In this document: one piece after another, positions 10,040 through 22,240 of the stretch
Layout: every line of letters starts with the position of its first letter
Position numbering within the stretch: the first letter of the stretch is position 1
NCBI RefSeq assembly: GCF_000340215.1
Contig: NW_006921534.1
Location: 4,401,041-4,465,040, forward strand
Direction of reading: 5' to 3'
Origin: Pseudocercospora fijiensis CIRAD86
Lineage: Eukaryota; Ascomycota; Dothideomycetes; Mycosphaerellales; Mycosphaerellaceae
DNA length: 64,000 bases
The notes under the pieces: generated by a model
Database searches by the model: none
Seen by the model: only the letters and a program-made list of their open reading frames with translations
What the model was told of the DNA's origin: nothing
Translations under genes and position numbers: made by a program

Positions 10040-13000
10040 GTACCCCGGGGGTAGTATTATTCCTAGGCGATATTATAGGCCCTTAGCCTTCTTCTTGTTC
10101 TTTATACTAGTCTAATACTTATCTAACAACTTAGTTATGTCCTCGAAGGAACCTTTAGCTTCCTACGAGTCCTATTTAGGCGAATAGCCTTACTATCTTA
10201 ATAGGTATTCCTTCTTGCCTTGCCTAGTCTAGTGCTTTAGAATGCGTTCTATAGACTATAGCTCTTTACTATCGGCTAAGACTTCTTCTAACTTAGTAGG
10301 CGCTTTATCGCCTTCGTACTAGTAGTATAGTTTAAGGAGGGATACGTAGAAGGTATTATAGATAGTATAATAAGAAGGAAGCTATAACTAATAGGCCTAT
10401 AGAGAGGAGCCTTTAACTTCTCGGATGCGGAATAGGCTAATATATCTTAGTGCGAGCTTAGGCCTTGTTTTGCTATTAGGGGATAGGTGTTTACGGATTT
10501 AGAGGTTCTTCGTACTAAGTATAACTATATCGCCTTATTTAAAGGTTATTAGCGTATAGTATTTGTTATAATAGGCCTTCTAATAGGCCTAGGCCTTTGC
10601 TAGTTTGTTAGCTATCTTAGCGTGAATTTCTCGTATCTTTTAAACCCTCTTAATAGCCGCTAGTATCTTAGGTTAACCTGCTTCCCTTTCCTTACGCTCG
10701 GCCTCGAGCGATAGGGGGTCTTACAGTACAGCAGCGTTCTAGCCTATTATAGCGAAATAAGGTAACACCTTAGTAGATAAGCAGATACTATTATAATGTA
10801 CGAATTCGGCTAGTTATAGGAGGTTAACCTAGTCGTTAGGGTTCTTATTAATGTAACTGCGTAGGTATTGCTATAGCGTAGCATTTTGCCTCTCGGTCTA
10901 GCTATCTGTTTATAGATAGAAGGCTATAGACAGCCGATACTTAAGTCTTAGCTATAGGCATATCTTACTCTAATAATAAGATATAAATGTCGAACCCCTA
11001 TTAGAGACTATCCCCTTAGGGGTCCCCTAATAGCTATAGAAGATATTGTTCTATAGTGCTTTAGCTATATTAATAGCCGTCTAGTCTTTCCGGGTAGGAA
11101 TGTAACGAGCGCCCTTAGTAAACCGGTCTACGATAACTAGGATAGTATTATATATGTCCTTACTATCTCTACGCTTAGTAGGCGGAAGGCCTATAATAAA
11201 ATCTATTATAAGCTTAGTAAATAGCTTCTTTAGAGCAGGGAGTAAAGACAACTCGCTAAATAGTAAGTGCTTTAGTGCTTTAACTCGCTAGTATACTATA
11301 TAGGTCTGTATATACTCCTTTATATACCGCTTACTATTTAGCTAGTAGTATATACGCGATAGTAACTCGTACGACCTCTCTATACTATAGTAACTAGCGA
11401 GCTTACTATTATAGTGCCTCTTTAAAAGCTCTTATCTAATCGATTGTTTAGCGGGGACATAGTATCTACCCTTAAACTTTAAGTAACCCTTATCGTCGAT
11501 CGACTAATTATTACTCTTACTAGATCGAGTCGTTCGCCTACTTATAAGCTTATCGATACGTTTAGTAGCAAAGGCGTCCCTCTACTAAGTACGTAACAGC
11601 TCGTCTATAAACGATTAACTATCCCTATTTGTAAGGTTATTTAATAGCACCCTCGCTATCGAACGAGGTACGTATTATATGTATCTAATAGCACTAGTAG
11701 CCGGATTAACTGCAACCTCTTCTATAGTGCTGTCGCTATAGATAGCAATATCTTTAATCGAGTCGTTATAGCTCGAGCGATCTACGTCCTTCTTAACGTA
11801 TGCTAGAAGAACGATAACTCCGCTATAGTATTTGTTACCGCCGCGGGGTCCGGAAGTCCGCTTATCCTACGCTTGCTTGTTAACAGTACGGGCTATAGCA
11901 ATCTTACACTATAGGGTTAGAAACAATAAATTAATAGATTGCTAAGTCTCGCTATCGTAATTAGGCCGCCTCGATAGGCTATCGGTAGGGTTACTTACGC
12001 CTAGCTAGTATAATGTGTTAGGATCGAACCTAGCGAGATAGACGGCCTATCTAGCCTGTCGACCTATAACCCTAGTAACCTTAGTAATACTACGGAGGTT
12101 GTTATAGTCTATATAGACCTATATTATATATTAAGCCCTATCGAGGTAGTGCCTCTAATGCTTAAAGGCCTCGATAATAGCTAAGAGCTCTTACTCGTAG
12201 GTCTCGTAGCGACGCTTAGCATTAATTATCTTCCGTAAGAAGAAGGCAATTAGGTACTAGTAGGTGTTATTAGCCTATTATAATATAATAGCTAATATAG
12301 CGAACTATAAAGCGTTAGTTTCAATTCGGATCTACTTGCTTAGCACGAAATAGTATAATAAGGGGACTTTAGTAAAGCGTTACTTTAGACCGTTAAAAGC
12401 GGCTTGTGCTCTATTAGTCTATTTAAACTCTCTAGTTAGGTTAGCCTTAGTTTTAGTAAGCTTAGTTAGAGGCATTATATACCGTAAATAGCCCTTAATA
12501 AAGCGACGATAGAAATTAGCGAAGCCGAGGAACGACTATAGCTCCTTAATTAACGTAGGAATAGGCTATTTAGTAATAGTTTTAATCCGATTAGGATTAG
12601 CCTTAATATCCTTAGTTAATACGAGGAAGCTAAGGAAGGACACCTCCTTAGTAGCAAAGGTGTATTTAGAAGGCTTGTAATATAGCCTATAGGCCCTTAG
12701 GCGATCGAGTACCTTACGGACTATAGCCTAGTATTCCGCAATATTAGGCGAGTATATATAAACTAGGATATTATCTAGGTAAACTATATAGAGGTAGTCT
12801 AATAGGCCTAATAGGGCCCGATTGATATAGGACTAGAATATAGTAGGGGCATTAGCTAGCCTAAATAGTATAACTAAGTACTCGAAATAGCTATAACGAG
12901 TGCAAAAGGCTGTTTTCTATTTATCGCCCTTAAGAATATAGATACGGTAATAGGCGTCTTTAATATCTAATATAGTATAGTAGTAGGTACTAGAAAGGCG

Positions 13001-13400
13001 GTCGAGGGTCTTATTAATAAGCGGAGGTAGATAGCGGTCTTTAATAGTAATAGCATTAAGTCTACGGTAATTAATATATAGGCGTAGGCTACTATCCTTC
13101 TTTAGTACGAATAGAATAGGTATACTAGCGGGGCTATTACTATACTAAATTCGACTATTAGCTAGGTTCTTATCTAGGTACTTACGTAATATAGCAAGCT
13201 CTCGTTTACTAAGGTTATAGAGGGGACTAAAAGAGACCTCTTTACTCTCTATAATATTAATCTTATAATCCGTCTCTTTAAATATAGGCAATGTCGATGC
13301 TAGGTAGTGTTTAAACATATCGATATAGGTCTCTCGAATAGGTTATAGTATACGAGCGAGCTAATTAGGGTCTATACTATTAGGGGGCATAGGTTTATCG
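10040..13400 (-). pseudogene. A2 pol: RT, RNase H, integrase, chromodomain
   Basis: Minus-strand pol of a chromovirus-type Ty3/Gypsy element. The reverse transcriptase shows V-Y-L-D-N-I-L-V-Y at about 12750-12790 (YLDD with the second Asp mutated to Asn) preceded by L-A-N-A-P. RNase H lies at about 12400-11900. The integrase shows I-D-F-I-I-G-L-P near 11200, S-N-R-G-S-T-F near 11000 (catalytic DRG changed to NRG) and T-D-S-Q-T-E-R near 10900 with the Glu kept. The chromodomain (about 10290-10110) reads R-I-L-K-H...K-K-E-Y-L-L-R, then G-Y-S-P-K. Copies B and C carry the same order. Catalytic losses and stop codons make it dead. Confidence 0.92.
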
Positions 13401-15095
13401 TTATCTCCGCCGAGAAGGTTAGCTGTCGGATTAGCTAAGGCAGGTATTAGGTTGCTAATAAATAGGACCCTAATATCGTTAGGGCACTCGCTAACATTAA
13501 TATATTTAATGTCCTCTTTCCTAGCGATTCTAAATCGCTACTATTAAAGGCCTAAGTCTATAGTTATAGCGTAGTGTTTAAGGACAGGGTTACTAATAAC
13601 AATAGTAGCTCCCCTATATAGCTAGTCTATATCTACTACGTAGGCAGTAAAGTCTAGTAGGCGCTTATTGCCGAGGTCGTCTTTTAGAACTATAGGAACA
13701 TAGTAGGCCCTATAAGTTAAGTGCCGAGCGTTATTAAACTAAGTAAGGGTTAGCAGGTTAGTCCTAGGCAATTGTTAAAGGTCTAATTGCTTAGCTAGGC
13801 GATAGCTAATAAGGGTACTAACTAAATTTCCTAGATCTAGCATAACCTTAGTCTTATAATTAGTGCTATACGAGTCCGATACGAGATAGGTACGTATAAT
13901 AGCTAGCATAATATCGATAGTCTTACGCTATATAAGGCTAATAGTTAGTATAGCGCTTATTCTCTTTTCGAAGGTTAGCCTACGGAGGTAGCGTTAGCTA
14001 CTAAGAGGTGCTTTCGGTACTTAGTAGTAGTACGGTCGATTCGGGCCTAGTCCTTAGGTTTATCGTATTAGCCTAGTAGATAGCTAGTACTATTATAGTT
14101 AAAGCACTTCAATCCGGTTAGGAGATTGCTATAGCCGCTATTACTGTTATTATTAGCTAAGCGATTAGTACTATAGGGATACGAGCCCCTTCTACGGCCC
14201 CTATTACGGCCTCCTCTATATAGCCGCCGGCTACGGCCTCTTCTACGGTCGTTATTACTATTCCTATTATTAGCGTTATTGTCTTAGTAGGAACCTTAGT
14301 TTCCTCCGTAGGCACTACGGTTACTACGGTTAGTACTAGTTAGTCGAATCCTCGACTCTAGCTATTACTAAAGCTAAATAGCTCGTTTAGCTATTTCTAC
14401 TTCGACTATAAATTAAATGCGTATTAGATTAGCCTGTTCGAATATACGGCGGCGGTCTAATTTAAGGACTAATTCCTATCTTAGTTTAGGGCGTATTTCG
14501 GAGATCTATATAGAATTAGTTTTAGCTAGAAGGTTATCCTCGAGGGTTTTTAAATAGACTTTAAATAAGCGAGCCGATTAATTAGTCTTTTGTTTAGCTC
14601 GAAGGTATTAGTCCTAAGCGTGTTATTGCCTTAGTATAGGGTTTCTAAGGGTGTCTAGTATAATAGTCTTATAGGTTTTCTACTAAATAGTAGCCTAGTT
14701 ACTAAGGGAATCAAAATAATTATCCTAAGTACGTTTTAGGTCGCTATTAATATACTATATAGCGTATACGACTAAGGAATAGTTATCTAGTAGCGCTCTT
14801 AGTATATTGCGCTAGTTAAGCTTATAGTTACGAATATAGTCGTTATATTGCTTCCGACTAGAGCTATTAAATACGGTAAAGTCCTTAAGTTTAGTATCCT
14901 TCTTTTAAATAGTTAGTAAGGAAGGCCCTACTACTAGTCTAGTATTAGATACTAGGGACTCCTATAGGCGGCGAATTTCGAGGAGATTATCCTTTAGCTA
15001 TTGTTCTTAACGCAAGGTAGTAAGCCTGTTTTAGGTAGCTTCTTAAAGTCTCGCTACTAGCTAGGGGCTAAAGGCTAGTTAGCTATATCGACGGT
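13400..15095 (-). pseudogene. A2 gag and protease
   Basis: Homologous to 1-2150 and 57200-59340. The protease is at about 13850-13430, the CCHC knuckle (Cys/His to Tyr) at about 14050-14115, and capsid-type helical sequence lies upstream of it. About 480 bp found between this point and the LTR in copy B are absent here (junction near 15090-15100), so the start of gag is missing. Loss of the primer-binding site together with gag's start would make this copy non-autonomous even before RIP. Confidence 0.8.
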
Positions 15096-15099
15096 TAAT

Positions 15100-16444
15100 T
15101 GTAATAGGGGTTATATTAGTAGGTAGATAGGGTAGTAGTAGGTACAGGTAGTATTCGATAGAGAACTAGGAGGAGAAGGAGGAAGGCAGGCTAGTTAGCC
15201 TAACGCTAAGCGCTAAGTCCTGCCTAAGGCACTAAGACCCTAGCTTTACTCGGTCTAATTACATACTAATTACGTATAGCCTCTTTAGCTCTAATATACG
15301 CTTCCCTTCTAAAGGCCGCGCCCTCGTAGCCTATCTATGTCCTAATCTCGACCTCTATTGCTACTAACTTAGCAAGTCTAATAAGCCGCTTAGCCGCGCT
15401 AAATTAAACACTTAACTACCTAATTATATAACTATGTCAAACCTTACCTTCTAATACAATGTCTAACTCTAACCGCGCTATCCTTGTATATAATAAAGTA
15501 ATATATAACTACGAGAATTAAGGACTATCGACTAATTATAATACGAGCGCGTCTTCCCTACTATAATAGGTAGACGTACGAGGTATTGTAGCACTGCCTC
15601 CGCTCTAAGTAATGTCGTACCGAGTTCTTTGCGTCTACTCTTAAAAGACCTAGAAATGTCCGCTCCGAGGGTTTGTCCGTTCCGAGGGTTGTTCTTATTA
15701 TTACGAGGACTATTATTTACTATTGCGGTTTTACTAGCTCTAATTAGTTAGGTTTAGCAGCCTTTAAGTATTAACTAATTATATCTTTTTAAAAAACTTA
15801 GTTCTTCTAGTTTCTATAGGTAAAGGCTATTATAAGTGTAATAGTTAAGGTTCGCCTCGCTTAAAGGATCGGAAAGATCGAGGAGTAACCTATTATCCGC
15901 AAGATCGACCCCGGCTAGCTTAGCTCTATAGTTTTTGCCCTTAGTTAGTCTATTAGTCGCTTAATCTTTTAAGCGGCTTAAAGTTTTAATTAAACCTTTA
16001 ATATAGCTATTCTTTTAACTTAGTTAGTATAGTACGCTTCTAGCCTTAGGCCGTAGTATAGGTAAGGTTGTCTTCGCGAGTATAGTAGTAATAGTAGGTA
16101 ATATTAACAATAGCGGCGCTAGTCGTCTTAGCGCTAACTTTACCTTCTTCTAATTTCCTTCTTTAACTAATAATAACTCGGTAATACCGTTACTAATACA
16201 GCTATATTCTTCCTTTCTTAAATAGAAACATACTCCGTAATACTATTACTAATATAGCCGCGCCGGCCGCGCCGTCGTTATCGTTATTATTATTATTTAT
16301 ACGTAAGCGCGCCGCCCTCCCCGATCGCCTAGGCCTTAAGGCCTCGATAGAAGGAAGGAATAAGAGGGGGACCTATAGGGCGCGTTAGTAAAGAGGTAGA
16401 ATCCTTAAAAGAGTAGGCGATTAGTTAACGCGTCGTAGCGCGCC
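15100..16444 (-). repeat. 5' LTR of A2
   Basis: Begins TGTAATAGGGG with the terminal TG intact and ends near GCGCGCC at 16444. It matches the split 3' LTR and the C LTR along its whole length, including the CCGCTCCGAGGGT direct repeats (about 15659-15688), the GC palindrome at about 16257-16276 and ATT repeats. Confidence 0.88.
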
Positions 16445-16613
16445 TAGTATAGTCTTATTATTACTCGAGGGACGATTAGTAGTTAGGCAATAGTATAGTA
16501 TTAGGGTAAGTATCTACGGTTCTGTAGAAAGTATATACCGGGCTTAGCTAGCGTACCGTCCCTGCCGTAATAGTACCTCTGTCTAACAAAACGAAGGCTA
16601 GCGTACTATATTA
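16445..16613. other. Spacer between A2 and element D
   Basis: No gene, repeat or promoter that I can support. It begins with the possible A2 target duplication TAGTA and ends at the 3' end of the large ORF of element D. Confidence 0.4.
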
Positions 16614-19600
16614 GCTAAACCCCTTCTTATATACTCCTTCCGCTTTTACTCGTTTTCCTTACCGCTCGTATTTGTATTATACGTTCTCGTACGTCTCGAG
16701 TATGTCCTCCTTTCCTTAGTCTAAGTCTACTAGTTTAGCGCGCGTCTTCTTAGTAGCCGACTTTAGCGTAGCCTTAGTATCGGAGCTAGTTATAAAGTTT
16801 GCGTATTAGCGTCGTCTCTTCTAGTTAGATGTCTCGCCGGTGCTAGTGCTAGCTCGCTTGCGCTTTGTTCCGCTACTCTTGTCTTATATCTTACGTACGC
16901 CGACGTGCTAGACTTGCTTTAGCGTTTCGGGTATAGGTATCGAGGCGGGTACCGAGGCTAGTAGGGATAAGGCGCGTACGAAGGGTTAGCCCGTCTAGAT
17001 TTTTAGTAGCTTATTCTTGTCCTTACCTTTTAGTAGGGAGAAGGCCTTACCTTTACTCTTAGAGGCTAGGGCGAGGGTACTAGCGTCGGCGGCGCCGTAC
17101 CGAGACTTAGTCTTACGCTTCTCCGACGGTTGCGGCGTAGCTAGCGCTTCTTCGTTAGCAGCTACGGTGCTAACAAGAGTCTTAGACTTAATAGCTATAG
17201 CGAGCTCGTCCGGTAGGTAAAGGTATAGGTCGGCGCGTTGCTCGTCGGTAAGCGACTAGCATCGTCCTATAATACCTATATGCCCTAGTCCGCGGTATAA
17301 CTTTACCGGATCTGCGTCCTCCGTAGCGTAATCGTACTTAATGTCTTTTAGTAGTAGGCCCTTCTTATTACGGGTAGCAACCTAATCGCGGTCTACGCTC
17401 GGTATACGGCCTAATTGCAGCTAGAGATATACTATACGTAGGAAATAGTCGAGCGCGATATCCGTTAGTATACCGTCTTCGTTAGTCGTATTATAGGCCT
17501 ATATATTCGTAAGGGCGTAGTCTAGGATTGCTACGATATCGATCTCTATTAGCTACTCTACTATAGCGGCCTTAAAGGTAAGGTAGGATAGGGAAATAAT
17601 TTATAGCTACTTCTTATATAGGTCGTAGTTTAGGTCCTTATAGTACTTCCGCTAGCGTGCCTGCTACTAGCGTAAAGAGGTAATTAGCTCCGTCTCGCCT
17701 TCGATATCTAGAGGCATCGCCGTTATAATCGTTACCTAATTGCTCGCGTTATCGATATATATCTAGGTAACCTAGTCTAGGGCCTTATAGCGGAAGGTGC
17801 CGCTACCTATAAGTATAGTACGACAAGCAATAGCGGCGATCTTATGCGTGCTATTAGGATGCTACTTGTAGTATAGGTACGGCGGGCCGATTAGCTTGCG
17901 CTTAGAGCGTAGATATCCCTATGCCTCGACGGAGTACGTATACTACTTTCTAAGATCCTTTAGGCCGATAGTCGTGTTATTAACCTTACGGTATATTATT
18001 CCTAATTTAAAGTCGGATAAGCGGGTGCCTATCGGTAGTATATAGTCTATTATCTTAAATCCTAGTATATTATATATTAGTACCGCTATATTAGCTTAGT
18101 ACTACGACTCTAACTAATCTTTAATACTAGTATACTATATGCCCGAGCGCTAAAAGTTCTTATCCTTATCTATATTAACCGCTCTACGGCGTACCTTCTT
18201 CTTATCTATAATAGCTAGGGCGTCTTCCTAATCGTTATCTTCGTCCGCCTTGCTCTCGTCCCTTTTAGCTACTCTAGCCGCTCTACGGCGCTGCTTCTTC
18301 TCCTCTACGTCTATTAGGGCATTCTCGTTGTCTTTGTCCTCCTTTTACGTATCTATCGCGTCGTCGATAGCGGACGCGTCGCTAGCGTTATCGATATAGT
18401 CTTCGGCTTATATAGGGTCTTAAACGTCGGCGTCCTTAGTATCGGCTTATATAGAGTCCTAATTGTCCTTAGCGTCGGCGTCGTTAGTAGGCTTAGCGTA
18501 GCTAGTAGAATCGGTGTTATCGGTAGGTTCGGCGTAATTGGTAGGCTCGCCTAATATCTTATTTATATAGTTAGTAGCTAGGGGGTCGGCGTCGCGCTCT
18601 ACTACTATACGCATCTATAGTAGCGTATAGAGTAATAGGGTCGGTCCTAAGACTAGTAGGCCTCTATAGTATCTCTAGACACGGTCGAATATAGCTTAGA
18701 GCCTACTATATAGGTCTATACTAGGTGCCGGAGTAGGGTAAAAGTCGCTAATAAATTCTTTAAAGTACTTGTTTATATAAGCAGTCTTATATACCTAGCT
18801 AAGGAATTAGTATTCGTATACTAGTTAGAGCGTAATTTGTCCTATATAGGCTAACTTGTCTATTATTATAAGACGCTCGATAGTGTTATTATCCTCTATT
18901 ATAGCGACTTTAACGGCGTTTACTATCGTTATATAAGAGAGGGCAGCGGTGCGCTAGTAGGCGCCTAATGCCTTTATAGCGTCTCGAATATCTCTATTTA
19001 TATCGACGCTGTCTAGGATCGGGTATTACTGTCGCTTACTATCGTTCTAATCGCCGTACTATAAGTCGTCGCTATTATTAGCGTTTTAGCGTACTAGAGA
19101 GTCGCCGTCGTCGTAAGAGTCGTCGCGTACTAGAGAGTCGTCGCTACTATTAGAGTTCTTACGTACTAGGGAGTTATAGTCGATAGAGGCTAGGGCATCG
19201 TTATACTCGGTCTCCTCGTCGTACGTTTACGTAAGCGTTTTAGCCTTAGGGTCGTTCGCTACGACGTACTATTCTAGATTATACTCGTTATAAAAGTAGG
19301 TAGTTTCTATTACGCGAATCCTCGCCTTTAACCTATTTTTCGAAGTTAGAATAAACACGTCGCCTACTTCGGTAAGGCTTATACCGACGTTAGCTTCTAG
19401 CGACTCCTACGCGAACTTAGCGTCTAGTACGGTCTTTATACTTAGGAACGCGATAGGGACGGCCTCGGTTAGCTATACTACTATTATAGGCTCTATTACG
19501 TAGGCTAAAATTGCCTCTATTACTACTTCCTAGAGCTCTTTATTACGTTCTCGTACCTCTATAGGGTCCTATATCTCGGTGTTCTATTCTAGAGCCTTAC

Positions 19601-21745
19601 TTCCTACTACGGTCGATAATATAGCGACTAGACCTGTCTCCTTCTTATAGTCGGCGTCCTTAGGTATAGCCTTTAGCTACTTCTTAGTAGCAGCGTCCTC
19701 TACGCTACTAACGTCCTTTAGTAGTCGTAGTTGCTCGATAGCGGCGTCCTTTTGCGGTTGCCGCTTATTAATAGTCTTTAGCTAGTATACGCGGTCTTAT
19801 AACAGCTTAGCGTCCGCCTAGGGAAGCTTACCTACTGCCTTTTTATATACTACTTAGCTATATAAGGTAAGTATACTACCTACTCGCCGTCTACTATAAC
19901 TACCGTACTGTCCTCGTCTTCTACCTACCTACTAAGCTCCTTATCGACGGAACGCGCTATTATCGTATATCTAAGGAGGATCTAGACGTCCTTATAGATA
20001 GCGTCGAGCGTTATTTTTCGTAAGAAAACATTCGCGAGTACCGCCTAGATTAGCGTTAGCTAGTGCTTCTATAGGGAGTTCTTAAGGTAACGGCCCTTAG
20101 GTAGCAGTAGATTAGCTTTAGTATTCGCTATAACGTACTACTTCTTAGTATCCTCTATTAGGATCGTCGCGCTAGACGTTATAGGCTCTAGCTCCTTAGT
20201 ATCTTACTTATCTTACGTAGCGTCTATATCTAGCGCGTCTTACTTATTATTTGCTATAGTCTCGCTTAGCTCGTCCTGCTTGTCCTTCGCTATTACCTTA
20301 GTAGGCTCGTCGTCCTACTTATTTTATAGAGCTTTCTTATCTAGATTTAGGCCCTCGTCGCCCTAGTAGTAGCGTAGCGTATTATAATAATCCTTCTAGT
20401 CTCTACTTATCTTACGCTTCTATACGATAGTATTATAGTCGTAGACGACTATAAACGTACGCTTAGACTAGTACCGGCATTTAGTTTAAAAGTCTACTAT
20501 AGACGCGGTTTAAATAGAATATCGTAGAGGCGTAGCTATCTCGCTAGTAATAGAGTCTACTAGCTCTACGGCTAGAATCTTTTCTTGCGCCTTAACGTAT
20601 ATCGCTACTGTTTGCTAGTTACGTATCTACTCTACCGTAAGTTTCTGCTCTTCGGGATACTAACCTAGTAGGTCGTCGCGATTTAGGCGCTACTCTACCT
20701 CGTCGTAGCCTACGACCTAAGCGATCTAGTCGCAGACTATAATAAGGTTAACCTTAGTATTGTCCTATTTAGGCATATCTTTAAGTACGTCGTATAGAGT
20801 GCTAATTACGTTAGAATAGAAACTATACTTTACTAGTATACGGAATAGCGGCGCCGCCGCCTAGACGTAGTCTCCGCTATATAGCGCTCCTATCTCCTAG
20901 TAATTAGTTATACCGATATTTAGTCGTAATAGCGTTCGGATAGCGTAATAGATATCGTAGTTTTGTACGCATATAGGGATGTCGTCTAGGTCGTAGAAAA
21001 GCTTCGTATACTAGGGGTTAGGGAGCGTAACGACCGCGCCTTCGTTACTAGCGTCGGATACGTCGAGCGACTAGTCGAGGAACTAGCAAAATTCTAGTAC
21101 GCTAAAGAAACAGGCCTACTCGGAGCGGTCGTCCTTATTGTATCTACGAAGGCTTGCATTTTCCTAGAGTATAATCTTAATACGTCGTAATAAGTTGCGG
21201 TCCGTTACGCTAGGCTCCAGATCGAGTAGTAGTAAGGCGAAGTCCGTAGCTTCTATATAGTCCTACGCGCGAATACGCGTAATAAAGGCGCGATAGGAGC
21301 CGTACTTATATAGGAAAAAATCTACGATCGTAATTAGATAGATCTTAGTAGCGCGTCCGCAAAGGAGAACTCGTAGGATCGGCGTATTATAGATTCGCGT
21401 CTAGATCTTAGCGCTTATAAACTCGCCGACGTAGTCGCGTAGCGGCTAGTCTAGTTCGCGGTACACTAGTGCTAGTACCCGATCTACTAGGATACCGTAA
21501 TTAAGTCTCTACGCTGCTTCTATCGGCGTAGTAGCGTAGTCGTCGTATAGCTCGAATTTAGGCTCTTAGGAGACAAAGAATAGTAGGGACTTATAGCGGC
21601 GTTCCTTTAGCTAGGTCTAGCTAGGGTCGGACAATTCGTCCTAGTAGTATATATATAAGGCGACAGGCGGCGGGCCGTAGTCGTTATTCTAAGAGTAGTA
21701 GCGCACTATCGCGGTAATATCGCCGGGCGTACTAGGAGTAGGGAG
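16614..21745 (-). pseudogene. Large extra ORF (about 1,700 codons) downstream of D pol
   Basis: A single minus-strand frame runs about 5.1 kb with interruptions only by TAG/TAA codons compatible with Gln/Trp. The N-terminal part is globular and rich in Tyr, Leu and Asp. A Lys/Glu-rich middle section follows (about 20400-19600). An acidic, repetitive section has three copies of D/S-rich units ending S-L-V-R at 19060-19165. The C-terminus is basic, with nuclear-localisation-like clusters K-R-K-R and K-R-R-R (about 16860-16800). No transmembrane run, protease, polymerase or helicase motif was seen, so it does not look like an envelope protein. I do not recognise the family. Spacing and strand suggest a third ORF of element D, but an independent gene captured next to it is possible. 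The start codon is uncertain. Confidence 0.6.
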
Positions 21746-22240
21746 AGGTTAATATCGTATTAAGTTTGATATATACGTAGCAGCTGAAAATTTTTAGGGC
21801 GTTACTAGGGCGTTCTACTTTGTTATAACGCAAACTTTACCTCGCCTACGCTACGCCGTTTATATATATAGTACGGCCCGTCGGATTAGAGTAATAATAG
21901 GGGAAAGACAATAAAGTAAACTATTTGCGTTTTAAAAATAAAGTAAAGTAAGGTGCGATTTAAAATAAGGTAAAGTAGGGTACGATTTAACTATAGACAA
22001 TAATGCTATAACGTAGCGTACTGCGATAGAGATACCTATTATTGCGTATAGTGCTACTTAGTTAACCTTCTATATAGCCGTTCTTTAGGAGTTACGCAAG
22101 CTAGGCCTCCGAGAAGGCTAAGCCTATAGTTCTCCTACTATTAACTATAGCGCGCTTAGGGACGGCGCTGTCGGTGCCTGCTATTATAGCGCTTGCTAAC
22201 GTGCCGCTTGCTAACGTAACGCTTACTATCGTAACGCTTA
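21746..22240. other. Intergenic stretch between D pol and the large ORF
   Basis: It contains an A-rich direct repeat of about 27 bp (AAAATAA(A/G)GTAAAGTA followed by GG(T/G)(G/A)CGATTT) near 21933-21990 and a TATATATATAG string near 21853. On the minus strand this would be the upstream region of the large ORF, so these could be promoter elements. CTTGCTAACGT-type short repeats lie at about 22190-22240. No coding signal. Confidence 0.4.

Larger units (their letters stand above)
3752..16444 (-). mobile_element. Gypsy family A, copy A2 (full outline, LINE in 3' LTR)
   Basis: A minus-strand chromodomain Gypsy element with both LTRs. The 3' LTR is 3752-9959, split by a LINE. The internal region is 9960-15099 and the 5' LTR is 15100-16444. 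The order on the minus strand is gag, protease, reverse transcriptase, RNase H, integrase, chromodomain. Relative to copy B, about 480 bp next to the 5' LTR are missing, taking the primer-binding site and the gag start. A possible 5-bp target duplication TAGTA lies at 3747-3751 and 16445-16449; this string is common here, so it is weak evidence. Confidence 0.88.

Noticed and set aside
17017..17220. Plus-strand ORF of 67 codons
   Set aside because: Mirror of the large minus-strand ORF of element D; the minus frame is the long consistent one.
16614..21745. Envelope gene of element D
   Set aside because: No signal peptide, transmembrane run or fusion-peptide-like stretch is visible; the C-terminus is basic and nuclear in character.
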